DNA of 64,000 nucleotides from Diphasiastrum complanatum (Eukaryota; Streptophyta; Lycopodiopsida; Lycopodiales; Lycopodiaceae): NCBI GenBank assembly GCA_029204225.1, contig CM055093.1, positions 46,866,854-46,930,853 on the forward strand, given 5' to 3'. The position numbers and the translations under genes are program-made. The notes under the pieces were generated by a model, which did no database searches, had not been told where the DNA came from, and saw only the letters and a program-made list of their open reading frames with translations. Shown piece after piece: positions 21,379 through 31,855 of this stretch (its first letter is position 1; each line of letters begins with the position of its first letter).

Positions 21379-21991
21379 TGTTGTGGGTATTTCATGTATA
21401 CAAATAAATAAGTGGGTCCCACCACTTAAAATATTGTTGGCCAAGCCTTGCCTAGTGGGCCCCGCCACAGTACAGTAGAATAATAAGTGCAAGGCACTGA
21501 CATCCTGTGTGTATAAGCCTAGCCACCAATGAGCACGAGTAGCAAGTTATAATTCCTAGGAATAAGAGACTAGGGGTTTAAAACTCTAAAATGACATTAG
21601 AGGCCCTAAGTCAAGTTGCAAATAAAAAAGCTAAAAGGGCCCAACTTAAAACTCACATGAATCATGTGAGTGCCCTTGTGCTTTCTTAGCACCATTAGAT
21701 TTAAGTTGTGTTTCTTTGAAAGGCTTGGATTAGAATCCTTGTCCCAATGAAGTGGCCAAGGAGAGTAAAGGAGGCTCACCTCTAGAATCTATAAGAGGGA
21801 GTCATTTCCTTTGTATTGTATCATCTTCCATTCTCATTCTAATAAAACTCTCTTGGTTTCTCCATCTCCATCTCCCTCTCTTTCTCTCCTTTCTCTCTCT
21901 CTTCTCCCTCTCTCTTCTCCCTCTCTCCCTACGTTGGGATAGAATAGCTTTGGGTAGGCGCTCGAGCCCCCGAAGCCTTTCTCAACCTAGG

Positions 21992-22084
<93 letters not shown>

Positions 22085-22190
22085 CTCTCTTTCTCCTCTC
22101 TCTCCTCTCCCTCTCTCTTCTTGCTATGCAGGTGAAGGCGAGGTTGCCGCTCCCAGCGACGGACCCCTATGCTACATCGACGACATAACA
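21379..22190 (+). repeat. Element D right (3') LTR
   Basis: Begins TGTTGTGGGTATTTC and ends GACATAACA, followed by the CTTAC duplication. It differs from the left LTR by a few percent plus the CT expansion. No strong polypurine tract is seen before it. Confidence 0.9.
21994..22082. repeat. (CT)n microsatellite, about 44 repeats
   Basis: Uninterrupted CT run in the right LTR. The same place in the left LTR (16690-16710) has only a short interrupted CT tract. The LTRs are identical when inserted, so one of them changed afterwards. Confidence 0.95.
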
Positions 22191-22195
22191 CTTAC
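22191..22195. repeat. Target site duplication CTTAC, right
   Basis: Second copy of the duplication at 16085-16089. Copia-2 coding sequence resumes here. Confidence 0.9.
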
Positions 22196-22826
22196 CATGA
22201 CTAGACCAGATATATGCTATGTTGTTGGTATTGTAAGTCAGTTTATGGCAGCACCTATGGAAACGCATTGGAAGGCAGCCAAACGCATTTTGCGATATGC
22301 CAAAGACACTTTCGATTATGGCTTGGTTTATAGGAAGCATGAGGGTTTACCTGAGTTATGTGGGTATGTGGATGTGGATTGGGGAGGTGACTATGATGAT
22401 CGTAGATCCACCACATGGTATGTATTCCAGATTTGTGGTAGTTGTTTTTCCTAGCCTAGTAAAAAACAAAGTATAGTTGCTTTATCCACCACAGAAGCAG
22501 AGTATAAGGCAATGTGTAGTGCAGCACATGAAGCTATATGGTTGAGGCAAATCTTGGAAGAAGTTGGCATAAAACAGGAAAATCCCACGACTATACATAG
22601 CGACAGTCAGAGTGGCATTCAGCTAGCAAAGAATCCAGTGTTTCATGCGAGAACCAAACACATTGAAATTCAGTATCACTTTATACATGAGAGGCTGCTG
22701 AGTCGTGAAATTCATGTTGTTCATTGTAGTACGGAAGAAAAACTAGCTGACATTTTTACTAAGCCACTTGTTAGAGAAAAGTTTGATAAGTTTAGATCAA
22801 AGCTTTTTGTACGTAAAGTTTGTTGA
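22191..22826 (+). pseudogene. Copia-2 RNase H domain
   Basis: Continues the reading broken at 16089: LT-MTRPDICYVVGIVSQFM, HWKAAKRILRYAK, then the RNase H block GYVDVDWGGDYDDRRSTT. A TAG at 22452-22454 replaces the usual Trp before SKKQSIVALSTTEAEY. After it the frame is open to 22826 with WLRQILEE, HSDSQSGIQLAKNPVFHARTKHI and LADIFTKPL. Only the single stop breaks this 212-residue stretch, so it is the best-kept part of Copia-2. RNase H removes the RNA strand during reverse transcription. Confidence 0.9.
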
Positions 22827-23112
22827 CTTTAAAGCTATGTATATGACTGTATAAAAAGTAGACTCACTGTGCTGTATTGTGGGTCATATCAGTCGATAAG
22901 GATTAGTTGGCCTCGCCATGAGGCGAGGTGAGGGGACACGCATCCCGTCAACAGCAAACTGGGTCATGCATGGGTTGCTTGAGCGAAGAACTATATGTAC
23001 AATGTATTTTCATTTTGAGAAATATAGTTGCTATGTGAGCTTGTCGTGGAGAGTGTTTTCTCTCTGTATTACTATGTAGCATGATCTGTGTTCCTGTTTT
23101 AAGCAAATTCTA
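22827..23112 (+). other. Copia-2 3' untranslated region, possibly LTR start
   Basis: Follows the stop codon and contains GTATAAAAAGTAGAC and a palindromic CCTCGCCATGAGGCGAGG (22912-22929). No second copy is in the window, so an LTR border cannot be set. Gypsy E sequence begins at about 23113. Confidence 0.4.
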
Positions 23113-23119
23113 AGTCATT

Positions 23120-23600
23120 TCACAAATCGAATGGCATAACTTGATAAGCAAATGTGCCAAACTCTGTAACAAAGGCCATTTTGAAACGATCTTCAGGAGC
23201 AATTTGGACTAAAAAATTGCCAGTAAAACCGTCTAGGAAGCCAAAAGCTTCTACTCCTGCCATATCTTCGCGGATTTGTGTGGTCAAAGGTAAGGGAAAG
23301 TGATCCTTCTTTGTTTGATCATTAAGCTTTTTCAAATCCACACAGATACAAAGTTTACCATTTTTCTTTGGTACCACCACAATTGGTGATACCCAACTGG
23401 TGTGTTCGATTTTATAAATGAAACCAGCATCGAGAAGCTTGTGAATATCTTCTCGTATCTTCTCTGGGATCTAGCAAATGAATAAGCTAATCGTTAGATA
23501 ATTCATATTCTTCCACAATATTGAATCACTCCGGCCATTTCTTACCAAGGTGTTCCAAGAAGGAATTGATAGGTTTGCAGTTCATCAAAAAAATCTAGGA
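23120..23600 (-). pseudogene. Gypsy E reverse transcriptase, N-terminal half
   Basis: The open part 23120-23380 reads MVVPKKNGKLCICVDLKKLN, then KKDHFPLPL, FLDGFTGNFLVQIAPED and FGTFAYQVMPFDL. These are Ty3/Gypsy RT blocks 1 to 4, with the first catalytic Asp in FLDGF. The frame upstream to 23600 has stops. The YxDD block is missing because the sequence ends. Confidence 0.85.
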
Positions 23601-23689
23601 CTACACACTCTATGGTGAAAATCAAACCGACGATTTTGATCAATAAATCGTTATGTGACCGGCGGGTGTCATCATTCGTTGGACAGCCA

Positions 23690-23935
23690 TACGTAACTTT
23701 TGTACTTAGGCTTTTTCAATGTGGACATGCCCCATGCCTTGCTAAGGACATGGCGATAATATTCACGCCAGACCCACTATCGAGAATGGCTTGCACGGAT
23801 GGGTAAGATTGATAATGCATGGGTAAAGTGATGTTGTCACCTTTAGCCACACCTATATGAAGTAAGCTCATGTCAACATTATGAACCACTTCAATGTTTT
23901 TCGGAAGTCTCATCTCATCGGGTACATTAGGCTGC
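23690..23935 (-). pseudogene. Gypsy E aspartic protease
   Basis: The minus-strand frame 23716-23913 contains AILDSGSGVNIIA, the retropepsin active site as found in Tat/Athila-like Gypsy elements (usually DSGSSVN). It is preceded by ITLPMHYQSYPSV. The frame stops soon after and the second protease block is not clear. Confidence 0.75.
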
Positions 23936-24299
23936 TAGGAGCTTTGCAGTATGGCATCCCGCAAGGGTTTGGAAAACTTCACAGCCATGTAGAAGGGCAT
24001 GGTGATTTGGGCTTGTAAGAGATCGAAAAGAACCTCTATTCCTCATGGTGGTTGCCCCTGCGTAGGTAACTGGGTGGATGGTGGAGTAGAAATCCTATCT
24101 TCAGCTCTATCAAACTCATCTCGGAACTCATGGTGTTGCCTTTGAGCTTCTACAGGGTCAGGGTAAGATTGTGGAATCATAGAAGTATTAACAGAAGGAT
24201 GAGGTTGTGCGAGGTCCTTAGACTGATCTAAGGCCTTATGGGAGCAGATCATCTTGGTCTTGGAAGTGCCAAGCATTGTTGTTGTGCAGGTGGTTGTTG

Positions 24300-25100
24300 T
24301 CTAGGAAATTCCTGGACTTGTACTAGACTCATATAATGGGGATTATATGGTGCTTGTGGTTGTCCTCGTGGTGCATATGGCTGTGGGCAAGAATATTGCA
24401 TGTTGCGTGGGTTGTACCTATAGCTTGATGTGGTATGAGTGGTTGTATCATAGAGTATACAATGCTGCGTTTCGTAAGGACGGTGTGATGGGCACTCATT
24501 ACTTGTATGTGGTCCACGACATTGGCACCAGGTATCTTCTCACCTATGAATAGCGTTACCAGATGGCAATTGCCCTGGCAACTGACTCTGAATAGATTTT
24601 AAGACTTGCTGAAAATATTTACTAATTTTCTCCATCTGTTGTTGATGTTGTTGATTCATCAACTCAAACTGAGACTTCTAGACTTGGTTTGAAGCTTGGG
24701 GCTCACTTGGACGATTATCAAGATAAACACGGTGAGCTTTTCTCTCTTTTTGGTCGTCATCATCAGACCCTTTATCTTCTTCACGAATGGCATCGGACAT
24801 AGCGGATTTAAGAGTAAAATGCTCCTCGCTAGGTTTAAGCTCTTTCCGGATGCATCTTGGAAGGCCAACTATAAACCATATGATTAACATTTTGTCAGTC
24901 GGCTGTTCCTAAACTTAACTTTTGAGATGCTTGAAGCGCTTGATGTAGTCACGTACGTGTTCATCTTTTTTTATTTTTATATTACTAAGGCATGCAAAGG
25001 GGCTTTCTGTGAGTCTAAAAGGTTGGAAGCGTTGTAGTGTGAACTCATCCATAACTTCTTCTAGTAAATTAGCCATGAGAACTGAGTGAATTTGATTCAA
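24300..25100 (-). pseudogene. Gypsy E gag
   Basis: The capsid-like part (24915-25100) has LTESPFACLSNIKIKKDEHVRDYIKRFKHLK, typical of the retrotransposon Gag helical domain, and the next frame has WFIVGLPRCIRKEL. A charged acidic region follows. At 24490-24530 the strand reads WCQCRGPHTSNECP, a zinc knuckle with a CX3HX4C second half and one residue missing between the first two Cys. A Pro/Gln/Tyr-rich tail follows. Stops and frame changes are present throughout. Confidence 0.65.
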
Positions 25101-25212
25101 CTCTTTTTTGTTATTTGTTTGTTTGTTGGTTTTTTTTTTTTTTTGAAATATGTGATTAACAATACCTTAGAATAGAATTAGATGTTCAATAGAAATTCTA
25201 TAAAAATGGTAT

Positions 25213-25530
25213 GTCGGATGCAATGGTACTGAGACCTGTTGGATGCAAAACAGTTTTGATAGTGTAGGATGCAATGTCGGATAGGGAATAAATGCATTGT
25301 GTCATATGAAATTGAGTGGCAGTGTCAGATGGAACAGTATCAGATGCAAATCACAAAAGTCGTCGGTGCAAGCTGGCGAATGCAAGCTGGCGAATGCAAC
25401 GGTGGATGCAAATTGGCAGATGCAATGGCGAATGCAACGACAGATGCAAACTGGCGGATGCAATGGCGGATGCAACCTAGCGGATGCAACGACAGATGCA
25501 AACTAGCGGATGCAACGACGGATTGAAATG
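25213..25530 (+). repeat. GATGCAA minisatellite
   Basis: The word (G/A)ATGCAA recurs about fifteen times, mainly at 12- and 15-base steps, with fillers such as CTGGCG, ACGACG and TGGCG. The spacing is always a multiple of three in the dense part (25375-25525), so several frames stay open by chance. These frames are not taken as genes. Confidence 0.85.
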
Positions 25531-26638
25531 TTTTTTTTTTTCCTGGAGGTTGTTGGATGCACGTCAGGGACAGAATGTCGTCGGACACAATTTTAACTTG
25601 ACATCGGATGCACGTTGGATGTAATTTTTGTTGGATTTGTTTCCTCTGCTCTCCCAAATCCCATATTTAATCTGCCTCCATTCATGTTGCATATTTACTC
25701 ACATTGTCGCGCAGTCTGCATATTAACATGCAAATTCTCACAGGCTATGAGAGGACGAAAAACAAAGGCTGACGTCACACCCTCTTCACGCTCACCCCAT
25801 GCGGCTGCGCTAACAGACTAGACAACGATTGCAGCCACCCATGATCTCTTATAGACAACAACTTTCTTCATCTGCACACCTGTAATATTATGCATATATA
25901 CAGAGAGAGAATCAGAGAGTATTGATCAAGAGGTTGACTATTGGACGATTGAGTCCTAACGAAAGATGAGCAGATGAGAGTGTATGTAAATTAGCATCAG
26001 AAGCTTATCATCAAGATAGACGAAGTAGATGCTTTGTGCATTGATTATTTATCATTAGTAATAAGGTTTCATTCCTTTACAGATTGAATAAGCTTCGTAG
26101 GGCACGCAGTTTCGTCCACTATTGTCTTGTGCTCTACCGCGTTATTGACATGTATACTTGATATACTTAATCTGATACAGTTTATTGTTCTGCGTTCAGA
26201 TCTGTGTTAATATTGCTATGCTTATTATTCATTCTGTCTGATCTTTCTCTTTCTGGTAATAGACAACTAACATTTAGTCTTGTCTTTCGTGAATCTTTCG
26301 CGACTAGTTATCAGTCAAGCACAGTCTAGCTCTTCGCGAATCATTTGCGACACATAATTTGTCTTTCTATTCGCGACAAATTATTCTTCTGGCGCTTCTT
26401 ATATTATGTTTGGCTGCGTAATCCAGAATGACCGTGCAGACAAACAGAAACTGCTAGAATCGAAAGATAAACTGGTAAAACGAAATCTTAATCAGATGAA
26501 AGAAGATTATCAAGAGTAGTGACACCAATGTTTGCTATTATTTTCTATTGTTCCTCCGACTGTTAGCGCCTATTTTTTGATTGACAGATTCCAACCAACT
26601 ATCAGTCAATAGGGTCTGCCTGCTTCTAACTTTTATGG
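25531..26638. other. No gene recognised; possible LTR-like sequence
   Basis: AT-rich. The part 26285-26390 has a cluster of TTCGCGA and TTCGTGAA words like that beside the Copia-1 LTR (3410-3500). No duplicated copy is present in the window, so no element can be defined. Confidence 0.4.
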
Positions 26639-26735
26639 TTTGTAGTATAGTGGTAATGCAATGGTGATGTACCCACCTGTCAATTTGTACATCTATGATC
26701 TGATCTCGATCCTATTGATAATGGATGCTCAACTT
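26639..26735 (+). pseudogene. tRNA-Asp-like relic (possible SINE head)
   Basis: TTTGTAGTATAGTGGTAAT reproduces the plant tRNA-Asp D-arm with its internal A box, and TACCCACCTGTCA reproduces the 5' side of the anticodon arm with the GTC anticodon. About nine extra bases separate the two parts. A weak B-box-like GATCTCGATCCT follows at about 26705. The acceptor stem and 3' anticodon strand do not pair, so this is not a functional tRNA. Confidence 0.5.
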
Positions 26736-27239
26736 CGATCTAGATCTATCAGAATTCGAATACCTATATTCTATAGTCTGTTTAAAATGTTTCTTGATTT
26801 CTTACAGATTGTAGATTGTTGCTATACTAATCTAAGTAGGAACAGGGAATGGAATTGGAACTAATCCTATTGAAATCACCAGAATCAACAAAACTGAAAC
26901 AACTAAGATCTGCAATCCTACAAAGTGCTTACTATAATTATCACTCAACAATTGTAACAAGAACTCCTCAGGGAGTCAAGCACAAAGTAGCATCAAATTA
27001 GAATGGTATTGATCTACCACAAGGCCCTACACATCTACCTGATCTTAATCACAAATCCTTGAGATCCACTTTTCCATATGTCCACAATTATATAGAATTA
27101 ACATGTCAATTTCTTTTTTAAAATTGAGACGGAAGTCTTTTTTCCCCACCATTTTCTTGTGGTACTTCACTCTTACACATTCTTCTTCTTCACATCACAT
27201 TTGTGGACTTGTAGGATGCAATTGTGAGATTATAACAGT
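26736..27239. other. No gene recognised
   Basis: AT-rich intergenic sequence with no long open frame or repeat that I can identify. Confidence 0.4.
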
Positions 27240-28060
27240 GATATAAAACAAAGATTCTTGAACAAGCCAACTTTTTGATTGCTACCTTCTGGCCTTGCCT
27301 TTTGCCTAACAAAGCCCTTCAAAACTTTCATAAAGCGCTCAAGGTAAAACTCTCCATCTTGTGTGCACAGGTCTTGCAATGGATACTACTTCAAACAAAT
27401 TAACTAGATGAATTTGCATATCCAAAAAAGAAGTTGGAAAATCTCTTTCCAACAAACAGACCATTTCGACCATTTGTATTTTCATGGAATCCAATTCATT
27501 CTTTTTTATTTCTTTCAAAAAAATTCACGTGGGGAAGATGGAGATCACATTAAGTTGATTAGCACATGCACAAAAAAAAATTGAAATAGCACCTATTTGT
27601 ACAAGTTTTTAAAAAAGACATACAAATCCAATCATCGATGATAATTTGTAAAGCATATTTTGTACATCATCGTTCCAACAACCTTGAATAGAAAGAAGAA
27701 GTATGAATTGCAACATCTTATGCCAATGATGTGATTTTAATTCGCTTAATTTTTCATCTTTGGTAAATGGTTTGCATAATGAATGTGCATAGCCTGTTGG
27801 AGTCATCATTTGTTTTATGATGTATTTAATATGTGAGAGTTGCTCTTTTGTAAGAATCCGTATTATGTTAGCAAGAATTTCATCTCCACTTTTAGTGTAA
27901 TTAATCCATTAGGGTCTTTTTACGTCGACCGCTTGTAAATCTTTACGAGCTATTGAATTGTCTTTTATTCGATGATGTGGTTCCACAGTGATTCACCGAT
28001 GGTTTTAAATATGTGCATAGAATCCAAAAAGTGATTAATCAATAAAGCCCTCCAATAGGA
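27240..28060 (-). pseudogene. CACTA transposase (Tnp2/DUF4218-type) relic
   Basis: Read on the minus strand from 28060, broken frames contain DSMHIFKTIGESLW, then GYAHSLCKPFTKDEKLSELK with SHHWHKMLQFILLLSIQG (27609-27809), VCLLERDFPTSFLDMQIHL and ARPVHTRWRV. This series matches the plant En/Spm (CACTA) Tnp2 protein: the end of the transposase domain followed by the DUF4218 domain. Several stops and frame changes are present. The N-terminal part is missing, being cut at the F LTR near 28085. The assignment is from motif memory. Confidence 0.75.
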
Positions 28061-28084
28061 TAACTTATGAAAAATGGACAATAT

Positions 28085-28505
28085 TTTCATACTGTCAATT
28101 GATTAGTCCAGCACATAAGCATGAACTAACCCTAGAAAACAGCAAAGAGAATGCTTAAAAGAGACTAAAGAGAGAGATCAATATCATCAACTATGAAATG
28201 AATGACAATAGGACATATTTAAACCCACAAGAAGGCCCTAAAATGGAACCTTCATGGAGCCTTCTAGAGGATAAAATAATGTAGTGAATCTAATTAAAAT
28301 GGATAAAGAGAGATAATAGTGCGCCTACAAGAGGGCCCCCACTGAAATATCATATGGTCAAGTAACTAATAAATGAATAAATTTGGCCAAAGGCCAGTAC
28401 ATGAATAAAAAGGGCCCATAGGCATGTTCATGCTTAATAGTAAAGCAATAAAAAAGGATGCGACAAATGTGATAAGCCAAGTCCATAGCTCTCCCCTAAA
28501 CAAAC
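28085..28505 (-). repeat. Gypsy F 3' LTR
   Basis: Matches 44274-44709 over most of its length with about 10-15 percent differences by eye. On the minus strand it begins after the purine-rich GTTTAGGGGAGAG. The left border is approximate because the last 40 bases are diverged. Confidence 0.7.
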
Positions 28506-28599
28506 CCCGTCGGTCTAAATGAAGATACATGATATAATCATGGAACAAAAAGCTCTAGTGGATCAACAACTATATCAAATGTAGACAACTAAACAAGGG

Positions 28600-29995
28600 C
28601 AGCTAGAGCATGAACTTGATTCGCAAGTAATGGTGTATGATAAAAAAATATCTATAAGCTCCCAAGTGGCCTCCTCAATAGGACAACCATCCCACTGAAC
28701 CAAAAATTGAATCTAATGTTGGTGTCGACTATGCTGAAGATGAACATGAAGTATAGCAGTTAGAAATAAAGAAAATAGCTTTGGATCATCAGGAAACACA
28801 ACATCATTATGAGCATCATCCTCAATAACATACATAACAAACTAACATGGAAGATGCCACATGCATATGTAGAAGGCGGTAGTTGTAAATAATAAGTCAC
28901 TGGACTAAGACACTCAAGTATGTGGTAAGGCCCATAGTAGTGCGATCTTCTCAGTAGAAGCGTGGCCCTCAATAAAATGATGTCGTGTAAAGCAAAGACG
29001 AAGATAAACCATATCACCAAGCTGAAATTAAGCATGGCAGCAATGGTTGTCTACTGAATTCTGGTAACAGGACCTGTTGTAATGTGTACTAGATTGAGTA
29101 ATAAGCTTCTGGGCACTTGATAGAAATGGAGCAAGGGTAGCATGCGTATCATTGGAGAGAAGAGAAACTACTGGTAAAGAAGGAGCATAACCGTGAGCTA
29201 GTGAAAATGGGGATACACCAAAGCTGGTATTGATAGAACTATTATAGCTATACTTTGCTAAACATAAATGATGATCCCAATCCTTTTTTAAAGGAGTAAC
29301 AAAATGTCATAAATAATCTTCAAGGAACCAATTAAGAACCTCAGACTGTCCATTGATTGTAGAATGATAAGTAGTTGTCATAAAAAGATGAACATCTAGA
29401 ATACACATAATCTCTATCTAGAATATGAAAACAAACTTACTATCCTGATCAGATAGTATTGAACATGGAAACCCATATAATCAAAAGATCTTTGATAAAA
29501 ATAAGTGTGCATAGTGCTTTGTTGTGATAGTGCTGCGGACCAAGATGAAATGTGTATGTTTTGAGAACCGTTCAACCACCACCATACATGAGGTAGGCTA
29601 GCGATAAAGTCCATAAATATGTCTATCCACTAGATGAAGAATGGGCCAACTCTGGAGCAAGCTGGCAGAGTTGGCACGCTTATTACGTGCACAAAGGTAC
29701 ACTGATGGATAAGAAGTGCAAACTTCATGGATGGCCAATATAAATGGTCCTTAAGACGAGTATAAGACTTTTGAAAACCAAAATGGCCACCAACAGGAGA
29801 AGAATGGGCATCAGACAACAACTTAGGAAGAACATAATTGATAATACAAACAGAATTGTAATGATAAAGATGATGATAAACAATGGAGTACACCTGATGA
29901 GGACGAGATGAAGGAAGCAGAGCAATACTATAAACATCATGATAATCAGGACAAGAAAGATAAGTAGAAGAAAAAGCATACGATAAGGAGGACAT
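28600..29995 (-). pseudogene. Gypsy F integrase with chromodomain
   Basis: The zinc-finger part has DAHSSPVGGHFGFQKSYTRL and a downstream CX2-3C-like pair. The core shows DRHIYGLY, SDQDSKF with the second Asp and TINGQSEVLNW with the catalytic Glu, in different frames. The C-terminal part has YYGPYHILECLSPVTYYLQL and FHVSLL, then QFLVQWDGCPIEEATWE, a chromodomain-like end near 28690. The chromodomain places F with the chromoviruses. Many stops; inactive. Confidence 0.75.
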
Positions 29996-30650
29996 GAAGG
30001 AGGAGTGGATCCAAGAAGCAGATCAATATAGTGGTTGACATCATGTAATGGTTGCAGAGCTATAGATTCTGAAAAGACATGAGCATACTAATGTAATAAA
30101 TGAGAAATCATCTGAGGTACAAGTTGAGCCCATATTGACGTAGTATAAGTAGCAACTAAAGCATGTTGGACACATAATAGAGCTACACAATGAGCCTTCG
30201 GTAGGTTATGCATAAAATGCTTCCCAGTAACTAGTAGGTAATCTCCCTGGGAATCAATACCAACAAGTGAATGGGTGACAATACCATGTAAGAATGTAAG
30301 TATTTGTTGAGTCAAATCCAATGTAACAACACCAAGTGAAGCAAACTAATCAGCACCAAGGACGAGGTCATAATGCTCCATAGGTATAATTTAGAAATAT
30401 GCTTGTCTAATAAAGTTCCCAATGCAATATTCCAACTCCTGAAAAATCTAAGTGCTGGTAAGTGAATGAGAACTTGCAACCTCAACACTATAAACGTCTG
30501 TGAAGCAAGAACATATAAAGTGTGAATTTGGTTGGAAATGTAACTAGTAAGAAGAACATGAGTAGTGTCGACCAAGGCATTATACTCACACCTAGTAATG
30601 AGCACACATAACCGAATAGAACGAGGACCAAGACACCCATACCAAGTAGC
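29975..30650 (-). pseudogene. Gypsy F protease and RT start, fused by deletion
   Basis: YNALVDTTHVLLTSYI corresponds to the retropepsin active site with DTT in place of DTG, and LYLWSIMTSSLVL to the second block (usually YDLVLG). After a stop, YAHVFSESIALQPL and LLLGSTPPSCPPYRM form the first conserved part of RT. Then the sequence jumps at about 29975 to the linker before integrase, so no RT active site remains. Confidence 0.65.
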
Positions 30651-30882
30651 ATAAGCAAGTTGAGCATGGCATGTAGCAGGTAAGATATCAATAGTAGATA
30701 AAGAACTCTTAGATATAGAGTTAGGCTCATCAAAGATCTAGATATAAACATCAAACTCATGTATATCATTAATGCCCTCATGATAGAAAACAACAACGAT
30801 AGTGGTAGGGGTCTGCTGACGACAATCATGTGCAAGGTAGTGTGGGCTTTTACAATAGAAATAGAAATGTTTCTACTAAATC

Positions 30883-31855
30883 TCAAAGAACTCTGTAGCA
30901 ATATAACAACATCAAAGGAAAAGATAAAATAGAGTTTGAGGTAGCAGGAGAAACAAAAACAAAAGAAATAGGGGCGGAGGGAATAAAAGTGGATATGCCA
31001 CTAGGGCAGGAATGGGAAAAACGAGATAAAACAGAGGTCTTGGGATACTTATGTTGTAGTGTAGTAGCAAGTGATATAGCATCAATAAGATCCATAGGGC
31101 AAGAAGATGCGACATTGTAGTGTAAGGGACCTTGAAGGCCAACTACATAACGAGATATGAGCTCAATAGATTGTAAATCAATAAAGAGATATGATAGCTC
31201 CATAAAATGGTCAGTATAAAGAGCCAAATCACCTATATGAGAAGGGATGAAAAAATTAATATGTTCTTGGCGACTCAATCACTAAGGATCAATCAAAGCA
31301 TGGCAGATGTCACAACAAAAAGTAGTCCACACATGCACCACCTCTTGGTAAGGCTCAATATGGTAAACACGCCACCGAATAGCAGCTCATTCATCCAAAT
31401 GTTAAGGTAGATGACTAGATCTTCTAGACATTAGTCTTGGGGTACATAAGGTAATAAGTTAGAAAATCAATTTCTATTGGATTTCCATTAGAGGAACCAT
31501 AATAGGTCATAAGTTGAATCTTATCACGAAAGTCATGAGCGTAGTGTGGCTTACACTAGCATGACAAGAAAATGGGTAAAACCCAAGTGGTGAGGAGTAG
31601 GAATGATAGGACTACCAAAAGGACTAGCAATAGGAGAAGCTGATGAAGTAGCACCAAAGCCAGATAAAGATGTCATGGGGGCCTTGCTAGGACCAGGATG
31701 AGGCTTAATGGCATCAATTTGGGATCGAAGAGAGGCAAAGCCTGTTATGACAATATTTAAATGGAAAAAAATTCCAAAAATAATACTATCAATGGCTTGT
31801 TGAATGTGTTCAACTAAGGCATCCTCTCACTAGTAGATGGAGACGAAGCAGCCAT
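30883..31855 (-). pseudogene. Gypsy F gag
   Basis: The likely start is the ATG near 31855 (MAASSPSTSE), after which the frame is broken. The open part at 30883-31278 has YTDHFMELSYLFID, a capsid-like pattern, then RYVVGLQGPLHYNVASSCP and ISLATTLQHKYPK, typical of chromovirus Gag. A zinc knuckle is suggested near 30830 (HDCRQQ), but only part of it can be seen. Confidence 0.65.

Larger units (their letters stand above)
16090..22190 (+). mobile_element. Element D: non-autonomous Gag-only LTR retrotransposon
   Basis: Two LTRs (733 and 812 bases), a perfect tRNA-Asp primer binding site, a 1.5 kb array of about 150-base repeats and a Gag-like frame make up the 6.1 kb element. No protease, RT or integrase is seen in the 4.5 kb centre. 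The LTRs are very similar apart from a CT expansion, so it is the youngest insertion in the window. It fits the class of terminal-repeat elements that carry only GAG and depend on a partner for enzymes. Confidence 0.85.
14741..23112 (+). mobile_element. Copia-2: Ty1/Copia remnant split by element D
   Basis: Left part 14741-16089 (integrase end and RT), right part 22191 to about 22826 (end of RT and RNase H) with its 3' flank. The two halves join in frame-like fashion across element D once one CTTAC copy is removed. The left end is abrupt at element AB, so gag, protease and most of integrase are not here. Stops and frameshifts occur in both halves. Confidence 0.8.
23113..25110 (-). mobile_element. 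Gypsy E remnant: gag, protease, RT start
   Basis: On the minus strand the order is gag (25100-24300), protease (23935-23690) and RT (23600-23120). The sequence stops within RT at the Copia-2 border. No LTR was recognised; the T-rich stretch and minisatellite at 25130-25530 lie at its 5' side. Its Gag has the same short-spaced zinc knuckle as element D, so a relative of E could be D's partner. Confidence 0.75.

Noticed and set aside
21752-22191. Leu-Ser and Arg-Glu repeat frames
   Set aside because: Artefacts of the CT microsatellite in element D's LTR.
25269-25657. Overlapping open frames rich in Met-Gln, Cys or His-Pro
   Set aside because: The minisatellite steps are multiples of three, so several frames on both strands stay open by chance.
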